From Agapetus fuscipes (Eukaryota > Arthropoda > Insecta > Trichoptera > Glossosomatidae), in assembly GCA_951799405.1 (NCBI GenBank), contig OX637344.1:1364001-1428000 (forward strand): DNA of 64,000 bases. The letters are read 5' to 3'. The position numbers were made by a program, and so were the translations under genes. Below are positions 53,481 to 63,809 of this stretch, piece after piece. How positions within the stretch are numbered: the stretch's first letter is position 1; each line of letters begins with the position of its first letter. The notes beneath the pieces were generated by a model. The model saw only the letters and a program-made list of their open reading frames with translations, made no database searches and was not told the DNA's origin.

Positions 53481-53740
53481 ATTATTTATTTTGTGAGCAC
53501 GGTTTTTGTGTGAATCTCACCTCAAGAGCCCTCTGCGAGCTCGGTCATCGCTAAAGAAAGCGCCAATTCTTAAGCAAGCCCCAGTTGCTGACCGGTCTTT
53601 GGTAAAGGTATAAGAATTTTATAAACCCAGTAAAGAGCATATTTGAAAATATAAATAGTACATTTTTTATGCTCCACCAGGATTCGAACCCACAACCTTC
53701 CATTGAGTCCAAAGCGTTAACAATGGACTATGGACCGGCC
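53481..53740 (-). mobile_element. SINE B1, short tail
   Basis: TTATTTTGTGAGCACGG, CACCTCAAGAGCCCTCTGCG, GGATTCGAACCCACAACC, TGGACTATGGACCGGCC. About 20 bp after CAGTTGCTG is missing. Confidence 0.82.
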
Positions 53741-53833
53741 ACCAAAGACTATTAGCATAAGATAAAAGATATATGGAAAGTAAAGCATCACGTATTGACT
53801 TAAAGTCAGAGATCCGAAAGCGCTAACCGCTAG

Positions 53834-54035
53834 ACTTCTTCTTTTTTTTGTGCCACTTCTATCGAAGATCGGCGATCATCATGGCTATTTTGAATAAGGA
53901 TCCTGCGGCTCTAAACAGGGACTTGGTGCTTCTGCCGAACCACTGCCGCAGGTTTTTCAGCCACGATGTCCTTCGGCGTCCCTGAGATCTTCCCCCCTCA
54001 ATCTTACCCTATATGATAAGATGAAGGAGACGGTA
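53834..54035 (-). pseudogene. LINE S second copy
   Basis: Same block as 5122-5327 with the same 5' truncation point. Frames are decayed by substitutions. Confidence 0.6.
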
Positions 54036-54477
54036 TTTCTCATTTCTCAAAATGTGACCGAATTACATCAGCTTTCTCTGCTTATTGTTTTGCAGAAGCT
54101 CCTTTGTTCCGCTATACTACGGACTGGTAACTCTTGTTGAAAAACGTCGTTTCAAATGGAATACACATGTACAATAAACACAAAAACGCAACAACAAAAA
54201 CGTGTCAGAAGTGCATTCAATATACGCTCTATCGGCTCCTTTTGTAGTCACAATATCCCCGCACCTGTTTTCAGAAGTGTCCATCAATCACTGTACTGGG
54301 AGAGCTAGTAGCATTTATGCTACTAGGGGCACTCTGACACTCTTTGTTTGCCTATAAAGTGGGCGCAGTGAGCAACATTCAGGGAAAATATGTATCAAGT
54401 TTCATAATATAAAAGCGGTGATATAAAAAAATGCAAAATATTGGTTCTAGATACTTCTTTTAGAGACTTGGAATATT
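54036..54477. other. No recognised feature
   Basis: Nothing recognised. Confidence 0.4.
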
Positions 54478-55015
54478 CTTTGACTTAAAGGTTGGTTTGA
54501 GGCTGAAACACATACTGTAAAAAATGGTTCACTTTAATAATAATAATAATATTAGGATGATTAATTTGGTCAGCGCTGTTTTTGTGTGTATCACACCTCA
54601 AGAGCCCTCTGCGAGCTTGGTCATCGCTGTAGAAAGCGCCAATTCTCAAGCAAGAACCAGTTGTTGTAAGGTTGGATAGACCTTTCAGTGACCGGCCTTT
54701 GGTAAAGGTTTATGAATTTTTCAACTCAGCGAAGAGCACATTCTAAATATAAATGGTATATTTTGTGCTCCGCCGGGATCCGAATCCACAACCTTCCATT
54801 TACGAGTCCGAAGTGTTGCCACTGGACTACGGACCGGTCCAAGATGCCAACGACACTCGGTGTACCTGAGCGGTAACCCATCCAAGTACTATCCGCGCCC
54901 AATGTTGCTTAACTTCGGTGATCTATGGGAACCGGTGCTTTCGACATGGTAACGTCGTTGACAATGAAATTTTCCAATGTCACCCCTGTTTCAAAGAAGC
55001 CCGGCAAAAGTTCTA
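54478..55015 (+). mobile_element. SINE A split by a composite 5S-SINE B1
   Basis: 5' part 54478-54534, resuming near 54968 with CCAATGTCACCCCTGTTTC. The 3' end is lost. Confidence 0.75.
54535..54962 (-). mobile_element. Composite 5S-SINE B1 with ATT-type tail
   Basis: SINE B1 at 54535-54842 (tail AATAATAATAATATTAGGAT at left, head CGGGATCCGAATCCACAACC). It is joined to a 5S-derived unit at 54845-54962 (GATGCCAACGACACTCGGTG, TTGCTTAACTTCGGTGATCT, GGGAACCGGTGCTTTCGACA). It has the same head order as 20141-20589 but the other 3' tail. Confidence 0.88.
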
Positions 55016-55648
55016 GCTACCTACCGATGTGATCACTAGACAAGTTGAGTTTGCACGTGCTGGAATCGAACTCTTGGAAATTGTTTTCAGTTTGTCGTTT
55101 TTTTGCTACACAAATCTAAAAACCTACAATATTTACCTTAGAATTATAAAAAAGAGCTTTTTGAGACATGAAAAATATAAGTTCTATTGTAATTATAAAA
55201 AAAACTGGTTACCCACTCGTGTGTATTTGACCATCTTAACGAAATTCCATTGTTCTTATTTGTTCACAATTTGTTATAAATATCAATAAAACACGAGATT
55301 ATACAAAAATTGACTCGTGTATTGAAATGCATATTTGATTTTGTCACCGCACACGAAAATATAAAAAATATTAAATTTAGTAATTTCCATATAAATCTAA
55401 AAGTAACTCACAAAACAAATTTTGTTTCTAGCCATTTCACATTTGATATTTTCTTCGAATAAAAGTCGTCTTTTATAATACTTTTTAACCTCCCCCTTTA
55501 ATCATGAACACCATCAGTCATTCACTGGCAGTCATATTAGATCCCTCTGTACCCTAAACATAATATAAATAAAATATTACGTTCAAACTTACTCGAAAAG
55601 TTTTAATAAAAGCGTAAAAATTAATGTGATTTGAGGAAAGTACTTTAT
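55016..55648. other. No recognised feature
   Basis: AT-rich; nothing recognised. Confidence 0.4.
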
Positions 55649-56042
55649 GTACGGTTGAAATAGCTTACCTGAGAGCAATGACTAGAAAGACAATGAATGA
55701 ATTTGCAATGATTGAGTGATGAACGAGAGGGGTTTAAAAGAAAATAAAATACAAAAAAGCACGATGAGATGGTTTGGACATCTTGAAAGAATGGGTGATG
55801 AACGACTAACGAAGAAAGTGTAAAGAGGAAAGCGTGGAATGGAGGAATGGATAGACCAAATAGGTGAGATTACGAAAGAATGAACCCTGCAGAGTGAGAA
55901 TAAAAGAAGAGTATGCATGAGGGAAGTGATGAATGTTGAAGAGATGAAAAAGATGTGCAATGCCAGAAAAAGTGGATATGATCTGTGGAAAAACCGGCAA
56001 CCCCTAGTGGAACTGCGGCAGGATACAATTACAGTAACAGTA
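55649..56042 (+). pseudogene. LINE R C-terminus, plus strand
   Basis: TACGGTTGAAATAGCTTACC, then the ARWFGHLERM-type coding block (ATGAGATGGTTTGGACATCT), an in-frame stop near 55820, and a tail with TACAGTAACAG. Confidence 0.72.
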
Positions 56043-56372
56043 TCAAAATTAAAAAGCACACCAATGCTTTCTTAGTTTCCATACATTTTTTGTTAAAACG
56101 CTTTGGTTTAGTTTTATCGTAAAGACTCGTACTAGCAGTATGATGTTATTAATGTTATTCCTGTCAGAAGTGAGGGGGCGGTAGTTGACGCTTTGGCCGA
56201 TATAGGGGGCGCTATTTAACGCCCCATTATGCGCCTTTACCATTTTGTTTTACTCTCACCCCCATAAAGTAAATTTGATTAATAGTTCATATGAAAAATT
56301 TGTTGATTTTTTTGACTGAGTTCATTAAATATAAGGTGATTGAGCGATTCACAAACCTTTTTGTCTATAATG

Positions 56373-56450
56373 TTTAACCTTAGTTGCAAATATTTATTAA
56401 CCTAAAGATTCACATTGAATGTATGCCCACAAGCAGACTCCTATATGTGA
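56373..56450 (-). mobile_element. SINE A tail fragment
   Basis: GTCTATAATGTTTAACC, GTATGCCCACAAGCAGAC. Confidence 0.65.
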
Positions 56451-57580
56451 GGGTTTTTCTTTATTTATTTATAAGATCTTCAATGAGGTGTTTGGCCGTG
56501 CTCTGAAGAATTATGACTTTGCTTGAGTACATAGCGCCAGGAACCATATCACTTACAAAAGAGGATAATGAACCAAAACTTTATAAACACTTTTATTTAT
56601 CCACAATCACAATATATAAATAGTAATTTATTTATCCACAATCACAATGTATATATTATTATATTTCCCACAGCAATATTGATTACATATAACCAAAATT
56701 AACATGCTTGTGGCTCTCTCACCAGGGAATCTTTTTCTGTCTTTCTGCATTATTTTGTTTTCGTTTTTTATTCAAATTCAAATCTAATGTTCCATTCCAC
56801 CAAACAAACAAATTCATCTCGTTACAATATGTGACACATGAAGCTAACATGGGTTTCTCAGATAAGTTCATTTTTTTTCTATTTTCTACGATAAAACACT
56901 AAAATACTGTAGTTTAGGACTTTTTCATTATCCTTGCTTATAATTACTTCACTTACTATAAGAAGTTACGGACAATAAAAATAAATACCCACGATTTGTT
57001 AAATTAGTAAATCAGCACTACAGATTAACCTTTAAGGTGGCGATATATAACTTTCTTTAAATCACACAGTTACACATTCATACCAATAATAAACAAAATG
57101 TTAGTATCTTAATTGAATTAATTTGGCTTAAACACCGTGTAGACTTTGTTTTTCATTGACCTTTCCATCAAGTTAACGTATAAACCAATGTAAATAGCGG
57201 ACGCATTTTTTTTTGTTTTGCCCCCCTTTTGCGTTTATACTCAACCATAGCATTTTACAAAAAGAATATGAAAATCAAAACTGTCCCTGGAGGCGCTGTT
57301 AAAGCTTAGTTATATTTTTTGATGAGGCTGCGGTTGAGCTTAAACCAAATGTTTTATACTTGGAGTATTGTTTCCACTTTACGGCCACTGTTATGTTACG
57401 GCCGCTTCCATGTAATTAATTACGGCCACGCGTCCGTAACTCGGCGTAATCGGCCGGCGCCGTCATGAAAGGGTTGAATCAGAAAGCGTGCACCAGGTTT
57501 CTGATAAAAGGGCGAAGCTTTGTTCACACCAAAACAGATTTCATATTGAATTTCCATAAACATTAGACCAAGCTTTATAA
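56451..57580. other. No recognised feature
   Basis: About 1.1 kb. A short direct repeat (TTTATCCACAATCACAAT at about 56597 and 56632), scraps of families O and I near 57030 and 57240, and a CG-rich patch at 57380-57460. Confidence 0.35.
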
Positions 57581-57723
57581 TTGTCATAGACCCCTAGATT
57601 CTAGAGACTCTAGGGGTCTATGACACTTGTTGTAGTGCCGCAGATGTGTACGAGCTTGGCCGTCGCTACAAAGCGCCAATACTCAAGCAAGACCCAGTTG
57701 CTGTAAGGCTGGATGGACCTTTC
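57581..57723 (-). mobile_element. SINE B2 fragment with hairpin end
   Basis: Starts with an inverted repeat (GTCATAGACCCCTAG and CTAGGGGTCTATGAC) and continues TAGTGCCGCAGATGTGTACG to GGCTGGATGGACCTTTC. Confidence 0.78.
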
Positions 57724-57767
57724 TATTCTGAACTGTTCATGATTATGAAGAAAACCTCATTTTTTTA

Positions 57768-58092
57768 GGAAATCTTGTGCGGAAGACTCCTAGATTAGAG
57801 ACTCAAGAGGTCTATGACACTTGTTGTGGTGCCGCAGAGACATTTAAGAGCTTGGTGTCGCTACAAAGCTCCAAAACTCAAGACCCAGTTGCTGTAAGGC
57901 TGGATGGACTTTTAGTGACCGGTCACTAAAGGATATGACTAGTCATGGGTAAAGGTAGTATACGAATTTTTTAACCCAGCGAAGAGCAATTTTTGAAAAT
58001 ATAAACGGTATATTTTTTGTACTCAGCCAGGAATCCAACCCACAACCATTCATTTACGAGTCCGAAGTGGTGCCACTGGACTACGGGCCGGT
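57768..58092 (-). mobile_element. SINE B2, near full length
   Basis: TTTTTTTAGGAAATCTTGTG, GCCGCAGAGACATTTAAG, head AGGAATCCAACCCACAACC. Confidence 0.84.
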
Positions 58093-58439
58093 TATTTGGA
58101 ACTAGCCTTTTTTTTCTTTTAAAGTTATTTTCACTGGCGTTAACGAACTTCATGTGAGCTAAGCATATCAGCTTTTATGTAAATCGAACCAAAATGAATA
58201 GAATAAATTTGTTAAAGGCAAAAGAGGACGGTGTACACTAAAATTTGTATGAGAAGCGAGAAAACCTGGATAATCAAATTATACCTACATGGATTATGCT
58301 CTTTCAAACTAGATACATGTTGAAATTTTGACAATAGGGTAATTACAGTGAGGGGGAAAACGGTTTAAAATACTATGGATAAAATAATGGGCATTTCAAG
58401 GATCACAACCATATATTTTTTAAGTAGTAAAAGTAAAGA

Positions 58440-59363
58440 TAATCATTGATAATTTTCAAAAATAAAATGTCGAGAATTTGAATCCCGCCAAAACGCAGTG
58501 GGATCGGGAAGCCACGCTGTGACGTCAAAATTACCTAGATGGATCCGCCGGTCTTAGACGACCTAACGGTACACTCTATTGATGCTAAGATCCATTGATG
58601 TCACTAAATAAAAAAATGACCTGTTTTACCGGAAATCGAGAATGCGAATTTTACAGTGCTATAATTAAAAAAACTAAGCCAGATATTATATTTTTCAAAA
58701 CGCCGATGTATTTTTTAAAAGATAGTTTATCATTTTATGAAATAAATAAAAAATGTGAAATTACCCTATTATATGGTTTGTGTGAAATGAAGCCAGTTGC
58801 CAAAAGCAAACGGAGGCTAAAGGTGCTCCGTCACTTCGAGCCTTGAAAATGTTCCCCGCTCGAGGGAATGAAACGTCGGCAGACAAAAAAACTGCAAGTA
58901 GAAGATGGTCTAACCCGAGAAAAACTATATCATTGAACACCGACCATGAAAGTGAAAGTGAAAGTGAAAGTTTAAAACTTTATTTAATAAAGACGATTAT
59001 TGCCTTCTCGCTCAGGATTGCTAATAACACCGGGCCATAGCTTATTTCACTGTCACACAGCCCGTCTGCCTCTCCATCTATTATTCAGACTTCAAAGGCG
59101 TTGAAATGCAGTCACAGGAACCCATCTCCTTGAAACCTGTGACGTCACCGCCTTTGAAGGTTTTGTCTGGGGCGGAAATGGCCGTGAAGACTGGGCGGCC
59201 GGAAGTGGGAGGGAGGAGACTCTCACGGTAACCGGAAGTTGTCCCTCTCTGCCGCCTACAAACGAAAGCTCAGAACTATACGAGAGCCTTAGACAGATAT
59301 TCGCTGCAACCAGGTTCCTGACAATCTATTTCTGAAGGTGTATTTAATAATGCATGGAGAGCG
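58440..59363. other. GC-richer unassigned region
   Basis: Contains no family described here apart from a decayed hammerhead-like motif at 58842-58874. It is richer in CG than its surroundings (GACGTCACCG, GGGCGGCCGG), with a (GAAAGT)n run at about 58949. A short inverted relation exists between AACCTGTGACGTCACCGCCT and the preceding GCCTTTGAA words. It could be host regulatory DNA, an exon, or an unrecognised element; I cannot tell. Confidence 0.3.
58842..58874 (+). ncRNA. Hammerhead-like motif, decayed, locus 2
   Basis: CTTGAAAAT, then GTTCCC/GGGAAT around a CGCTCGA loop, then GAAACGTCGG. Two transitions away from the CCTGAAGAT start of the shared pattern. Confidence 0.3.
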
Positions 59364-59934
59364 TTCCTTGACTTATAGCATGGTATGAGGCTGACCACCC
59401 ATACTGCGAAAAAATGGTCCACTTTGCCAATGTCAAGGTACAAAAGAATGTGATGAGATGGTTTGGACATGTGGAAAGAATGAATGATGATAGACTGACA
59501 AAGTATGTATACAAAGAAAGTGTGAAAGGAAAAAGAGGGAAGGGACGACCGAGAAAAGTATGGAGTGATCAGATTGAGGAGATTGTGAAAGAATGGGATA
59601 TACAAAGTGAGCGTAAAAGAAGAAAATGCATGAAAAAGGTGATGAATATGAATGAATTGAAGGAGATATGTAAGGATAGGAAAAAATGGAGGCAACTCTG
59701 CAGAGGCTCTGGCCACCCCTAGCGGAATGGCGACAGGGTTACAGTTACAGTTACAGTTACTTCTAGTTTAGGGAAGGTCGGCAATGGGTTGCAGTGCTTA
59801 TGTTAATTTGATATTTGGGTTTTTATATTGTAGGTCCACCCACATGCGGCATGTTTAAGCGCGAACTTCTACGTGTCTGCTTATGGGAATGCATTTAACA
59901 CGAATCTTAAATGTCATATATCTTTGCAACTTAG
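59364..59934 (+). mobile_element. SINE A split by LINE R
   Basis: 5' part 59364-59436, remainder 59761-59934 (GGGAAGGTCGGCAATGGG to ATCTTTGCAACTTAG). Confidence 0.82.
59437..59760 (+). pseudogene. LINE R C-terminus, best-kept copy
   Basis: About 100 open codons: KVQKNVMRWFGHVERMNDDR, GKRGKGRPRKVWSDQIEEIV, KRRKCMKKVM, ELKEICKDRKKWRQLCRGSG, stop, then a 3' tail of GTTACA repeats (ACAGTTACAGTTACAGTTAC). 5'-truncated, RTE-like. Inserted in a SINE A. Confidence 0.8.
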
Positions 59935-60255
59935 TTTTTTTAAAGAAATCCTGTGCGTGAGACTCCCTAGATTCCGGAGACTCTAGGGGTCTATGACACT
60001 TGATTGTAGTGCCGCAGAAGTGTTTACGAGCTTAGTCGTCGCTACAAAGCACCAATTGTCAAGCAAGACTCAGTTGCTGTTAGGCTGGATGGAGCTTTCA
60101 GTGACCGGTCTTTGGTAACAAAAATATGAATTTTTCAACCCAGCGAAGAGCAAATTTGAAAATATAAATGGTATTTTTTTTTGCTCCGCCGGGATTCGAA
60201 CCCACAACCTTCCATTTACGAGTCCGAAGTGCTACCACTGGACTACGGACCGGTC
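59935..60255 (-). mobile_element. SINE B2, full length
   Basis: AAATCCTGTGCGTGAGACTC, TAGTGCCGCAGAAGTGT, head GGGATTCGAACCCACAACC. Abuts a SINE A. Confidence 0.88.
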
Positions 60256-60865
60256 AAATTTTTGATTATAGACTGTCATGAATGAGTTTTTTCTTCAAAG
60301 GAAAGTCACAATTTTCCAGCCTAAAGCGCCGTCTTATCGAGTCTCCCTCGTATTCAAATTTGAGTCCGACTTATCAGGTTACTTTGTATAATATCCGTGT
60401 TAGCGGCTGACTTAGCAAGTGAGCCTTAAGCGGCCTTGTTATCTTACACCACTACGCCAAGTATATAACCTTACTCTTAAACTCCACCAGAGCATTTTAG
60501 GAAAAATTATATGTAAATTAAGAGAGCGCCTCTAGTGAGCAGTTTAGAATGGTTAATTTTTTGTCCGTTTCGTGCTTGGTTGGCTTGTCTCCACAGTGGT
60601 AATTTCACATGAGTAGGGACTGGAAAATTTCGCGATCGCGATAAAACGAATTTATTTGCGAATTTTGATGTTTTTACGCGAATAACGCGAAATTTCAGGT
60701 TTTACGTAAATAGCGCGAATTTTCGTACTTTAGGTAGAAATTGTGCGAAAAAGTTGTCATGTATCGCTTTTGCAACGCAACGATTTTGTGGGAAAGAAAA
60801 AAATCCTGCGAAAACCCTTTGCAAGGTGCAAAGCACAGGAAAATTGGTCTCTTTCAACGTTTAAA

Positions 60866-61091
60866 CACGCTAGAACGCTAGATGCGGGGTTCGATCCCCA
60901 CCTGGGTCATTTGACCATAAATTTGACCCTGTTTCAACAGATGTAATTGGGTAATTAAAAATGAATAATTCATTAAAATGAACAATAATGAATTATTAAT
61001 TAATGATATTCATACCTGTATCTGGCCAGGCAGAGTAGGTTGGTGAATTGCATTCCTATTCACAAATCTATTTTATTAAAAAAAAAAATGA
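60866..61091 (+). mobile_element. SINE H inside hAT-3
   Basis: B box GGGGTTCGATCCCC, CCCTGTTTCAACAGATGTAA, ends TTTTATTAAAAAAAAAAA. Matches 31118-31302 in reverse. Confidence 0.72.
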
Positions 61092-61456
61092 TAATCAGAA
61101 CTTACTGTCCTGGATCATCCAAGCAGACTTGAATCGTGACATCAATGAAGGAAAATACTTCAAGGAGTGAAGCTGTTGCTGGATTAGCCAAGAGCACAAC
61201 TTGAAGCTTTCATAAAAGCCAACATCCCTTGAAAAATGAGATAACCCTCATCTAGAGACTAAATGCACAAAAATTAAATATTTTAAAAAGGATATTTGCA
61301 GGGTATTCGGAGTGTCATTGAAATATTAATACTTTTTTCAATCAATGGTTTTTTTGTAAAAAAGGATTATTTTAAAAAATAATAAAAAAAAATTTAAGAA
61401 ACTAAAATAAAAAACATTGTTTTGTACCACTTGAGTATTTTTTATTGCAAAAACGT

Positions 61457-61484
61457 TTTCGGTGGGTACTTCCACCATCTTCGG
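61457..61484 (-). ncRNA. Hammerhead-like core motif, locus 3
   Basis: Minus strand CCGAAGA (one change from CUGANGA), U, GGTGG/CCACC hairpin, GAAA. Confidence 0.3.
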
Positions 61485-61742
61485 TTGCAGATACTCGTAT
61501 TGATTCAGATTTTGTTTATTCATTTTTTTAAGTACATATTGTTGTTTACATAATAAATTGTAAATATTAGTAATATATTTTGTTTTGCCATTATATAAAC
61601 CTTTATTTTGATCTAATCAACCCTAAAAATTACACCGAATCTCCCCGTTTATCATGAAAAATAACGCGAATTTCCTAAAAAATAACACCACTATTTTCCA
61701 GTCCCTACACATGAGCAATATTTGTATGTGTACTGGACCAAT

Positions 61743-62000
61743 ACTTACTTACTTTCCGTGTCCGGAACACCATCATATGTGCGGCCCCCAGTACTCGGCC
61801 ACATGAACTCCATTCTCGCTCGCCATCACTACGCCCTCAAGCGTGCAAGTCGCTCCAATCAGGGGACAAGAGAAAAGATGTTCATTGTTTTGCACGGAGC
61901 CACACTCGCAGGTTTCTTCATCTCTGTAACCCCATTTTTTGAGGTTACTGTAGCAACGGGAGACACCGGCTCTGAGTCTGGTCCAATGACTGACAACCTG
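61743..62000 (-). pseudogene. LINE W: 5'-truncated non-LTR reverse transcriptase C-terminus
   Basis: Reads VVSHWTRLRAGVSRCYSNLK, KWGYRDEETCECG then NEHLFSCP, the C-X-C...H...C knuckle typical of the region after RT in several non-LTR clades. Stop at about 61773, tail of AAGT repeats. An 11-bp duplication ACTGGACCAAT flanks it (61732-61742 and 62001-62011). Confidence 0.85.
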
Positions 62001-62037
62001 ACTGGACCAATGTGTCTTATGAATACTGGAAAATGAT

Positions 62038-62260
62038 ATTGATTGTAGAGGCATTAACTTTGTAATCGTTCATCATTAATGATAAAAGAAAAACAGCTTT
62101 GTTTTCGATTACGTGAGTTTTTATTTTTATATACCGGTTTCGCAAACATCCGTTTGCATCGTCAGGTGGATCAATTAATACGATGTTTGCGAAACCGGTT
62201 GTGGTGTATAAAAATAAATACTCACGTTATCGAAAACAAAGCTGTTTTTCTTTTATCCTT
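62038..62260. mobile_element. Penelope-like insertion, 223 bp, with inverted arms
   Basis: A 13-bp duplication ACTGGAAAATGAT (62025-62037 and 62261-62273). The arms (AAAACAGCTTTGTTTTCGAT, ACGTGAGT, ACCGGTTTCGCAAACATC) are mirrored with a centre holding a hammerhead-like core. A variable target duplication plus inverted pseudo-LTR-like arms with ACCGGTTTCG is what Penelope-like elements leave. There is no RT or GIY-YIG sequence, so the class is inferred. Confidence 0.6.
62138..62165 (-). ncRNA. Hammerhead-like core motif, locus 4
   Basis: Minus strand CTGACGA (fits CUGANGA), U, GCAAAC/GTTTGC hairpin with GGAT loop, GAAA, then CCGGT. Confidence 0.4.
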
Positions 62261-62332
62261 ACTGGAAAATGATTTAAAAAAAAAAAAATCTCACATTATC
62301 GTGTTAAGTCAACTTTGAATATTCGTCCCCTT

Positions 62333-62839
62333 AGTCCTTGTTTGTCTTATGACCATCAGAAGTAATTTCACATGAGCAATGTTTGTATATGTACTGGACC
62401 AATGTGTCCTATAAAAACTGGAAAATGATTTTAAAAATATTTCAAACAACTCTCACACAACAGTGTTTTACGTTTTTACTTCGCTCTTATCGTGTACATA
62501 GAATGGGATTTTTAAGACGATTTACTTTGGGTTCACTTTTAAAAAACTTCGCTTGAATTTATTTTACACAATTTACTTGAAATTTTCTTACATTAGATCC
62601 ACACTTGTGGTTTCACGGCTCTGGCAATAATATTCCGAGTAGGTAGAACTAACAAATACTTACGTCTGTACATACACATACAAGTAAGTAAACATACACA
62701 CACACACAATCATAATGCAACTAAGTAAAAACCCGTAGACACACATGCATAAGTAAATATGTACATTGCACTCTCATACATTTGTAACAATTGAAAGGTC
62801 ATCTTTTAATGAAACAGTAGATAAGCCAAACAAGCACTG
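62333..62839 (+). mobile_element. MITE E with a ~265-bp insertion
   Basis: Left AGTCCTTGTTTGTCTTA, body to about 62530. Then 62531-62795 is unrelated sequence with CA repeats (62694-62710) and CATAAGTAA words, then GAAAGGTCATC and right end TAAGCCAAACAAGCACT. Confidence 0.83.
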
Positions 62840-63054
62840 ATGTGACGTCTTGGTTAACTCTACGGTTGAGTTTTAACGTGACGGTCTGTGATATGTTAAT
62901 GTCCAAGCTTGCCACAGCATTTTTATGCAAACCGCTTAAGTCGAGATGGATTTGCATGGGAACGGAGACATTTTAAGTTTTTAGTTACCCAGGTCTAATC
63001 TATGGTATTTAAAAAAATTAAAAGCATTTGAAAAAATCAGTTATCAGAAGGAGC

Positions 63055-63195
63055 GTGTAGGATTATTGTGTTGGTAGAATGACTGAGTTATCTTCCATAA
63101 CAGAGGGCTAAGGTTCGATCCCCACCAAGAGTGCTAGAGATATATTGCTGTGTCGGTGTTTATTTCAAACCCAAAATCAAAATAGAAGCAAGGTT
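63055..63195 (+). mobile_element. SINE C head, 3'-truncated
   Basis: TTGGTAGAATGACTGAG, B box GGTTCGATCCCC, GGTGTTTATTTCAAA. Confidence 0.75.
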
Positions 63196-63220
63196 ATACA
63201 CAATCATAGAAACACAAGAC

Positions 63221-63592
63221 AAGAGTTGCAGTGCTTATGTTCATTAGATATTGGATTTTTCACACATTGCTAGTGTACTTTTACCTTTAGTTGTCTGCTT
63301 ATAAAAATGCATTTAATATCTACCAGGCGTGTGCATAGGGTATAGGCAAATACTTTTTAGAATAAATATTATCTCCCATTCCTTTAAAATAACTCATTTT
63401 CAATTGACTGAAGTGCTAACGATGGCACCAATCGAACTTCATTTTTTTTATTTTAAATCTGAATATCAAGGTTAAATGGTTTTTCACTATACATATATTG
63501 CCTACCTATTAGGCGCATGTGCTTGTATGGGAGGAACCCCTCTGTTTATACGAATCTTAAATGTTACTTTATCTTTGCAATTTAGATTAAAT
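63221..63592 (+). mobile_element. SINE A split by MITE L-2
   Basis: Left part 63221-63323 (AAGAGTTGCAGTGCTTATGT), right part 63545-63592 (ACGAATCTTAAATGTTAC, TTTGCAATTTAGATTAAAT). Confidence 0.75.
63324..63544. mobile_element. Probable hAT-like MITE L-2
   Basis: Left end CAGGCGTGTGCATAGGG. The right end CCCCTCTG is preceded by TTGCCTACC, as in L-1. The 8-mers at the border are only loosely alike (ATATCTAC, TTTATACG). Confidence 0.5.
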
Positions 63593-63809
63593 ATGTGAGA
63601 GGTTATAGATGTGTGAACAACAAAAAAAGCTATTTTTATTCTGAAAATGTCGTTTTCATTTTTCAGTGAAAAACAAAATATCGGTAAACACCGATTTCTC
63701 GTAAAAATACACAAAATAACAGTTTACCAAACCCCGCCGCCATAAAGGTCATCCCTTAAGATTCACACCACACTCTGGGGAGAAGAGATAAGCTGTATGC
63801 CGCACATAG

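Larger units (their letters stand above)
60614..61707. mobile_element. Non-autonomous hAT element (hAT-3), 1094 bp
   Basis: Perfect 8-bp duplication CACATGAG (60606-60613 and 61708-61715). Termini TAGGGACTGGAAAAT and ATTTTCCAGTCCCTA, followed by CGCGAAT-type words on the left and ACGCGAATTTCC on the right. Contains SINE H and a hammerhead-like motif. No transposase recognised. Confidence 0.93.
60571..62315 (+). mobile_element. MITE E carrying three nested insertions
   Basis: Pieces of one MITE E copy lie at 60571-60613 (CGTGCTTGGTTGGCTTGTCT), 61708-61742, 62001-62037 and 62261-62315 (CTCACATTATCGTGTT). They are separated by hAT-3, LINE W and a Penelope-like insert. The right terminal repeat is missing. 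Confidence 0.85.

Noticed and set aside
55029..55289. 86-codon ORF as a host exon
   Set aside because: No recognisable domain, AT-driven codon pattern, no splice or neighbour support.
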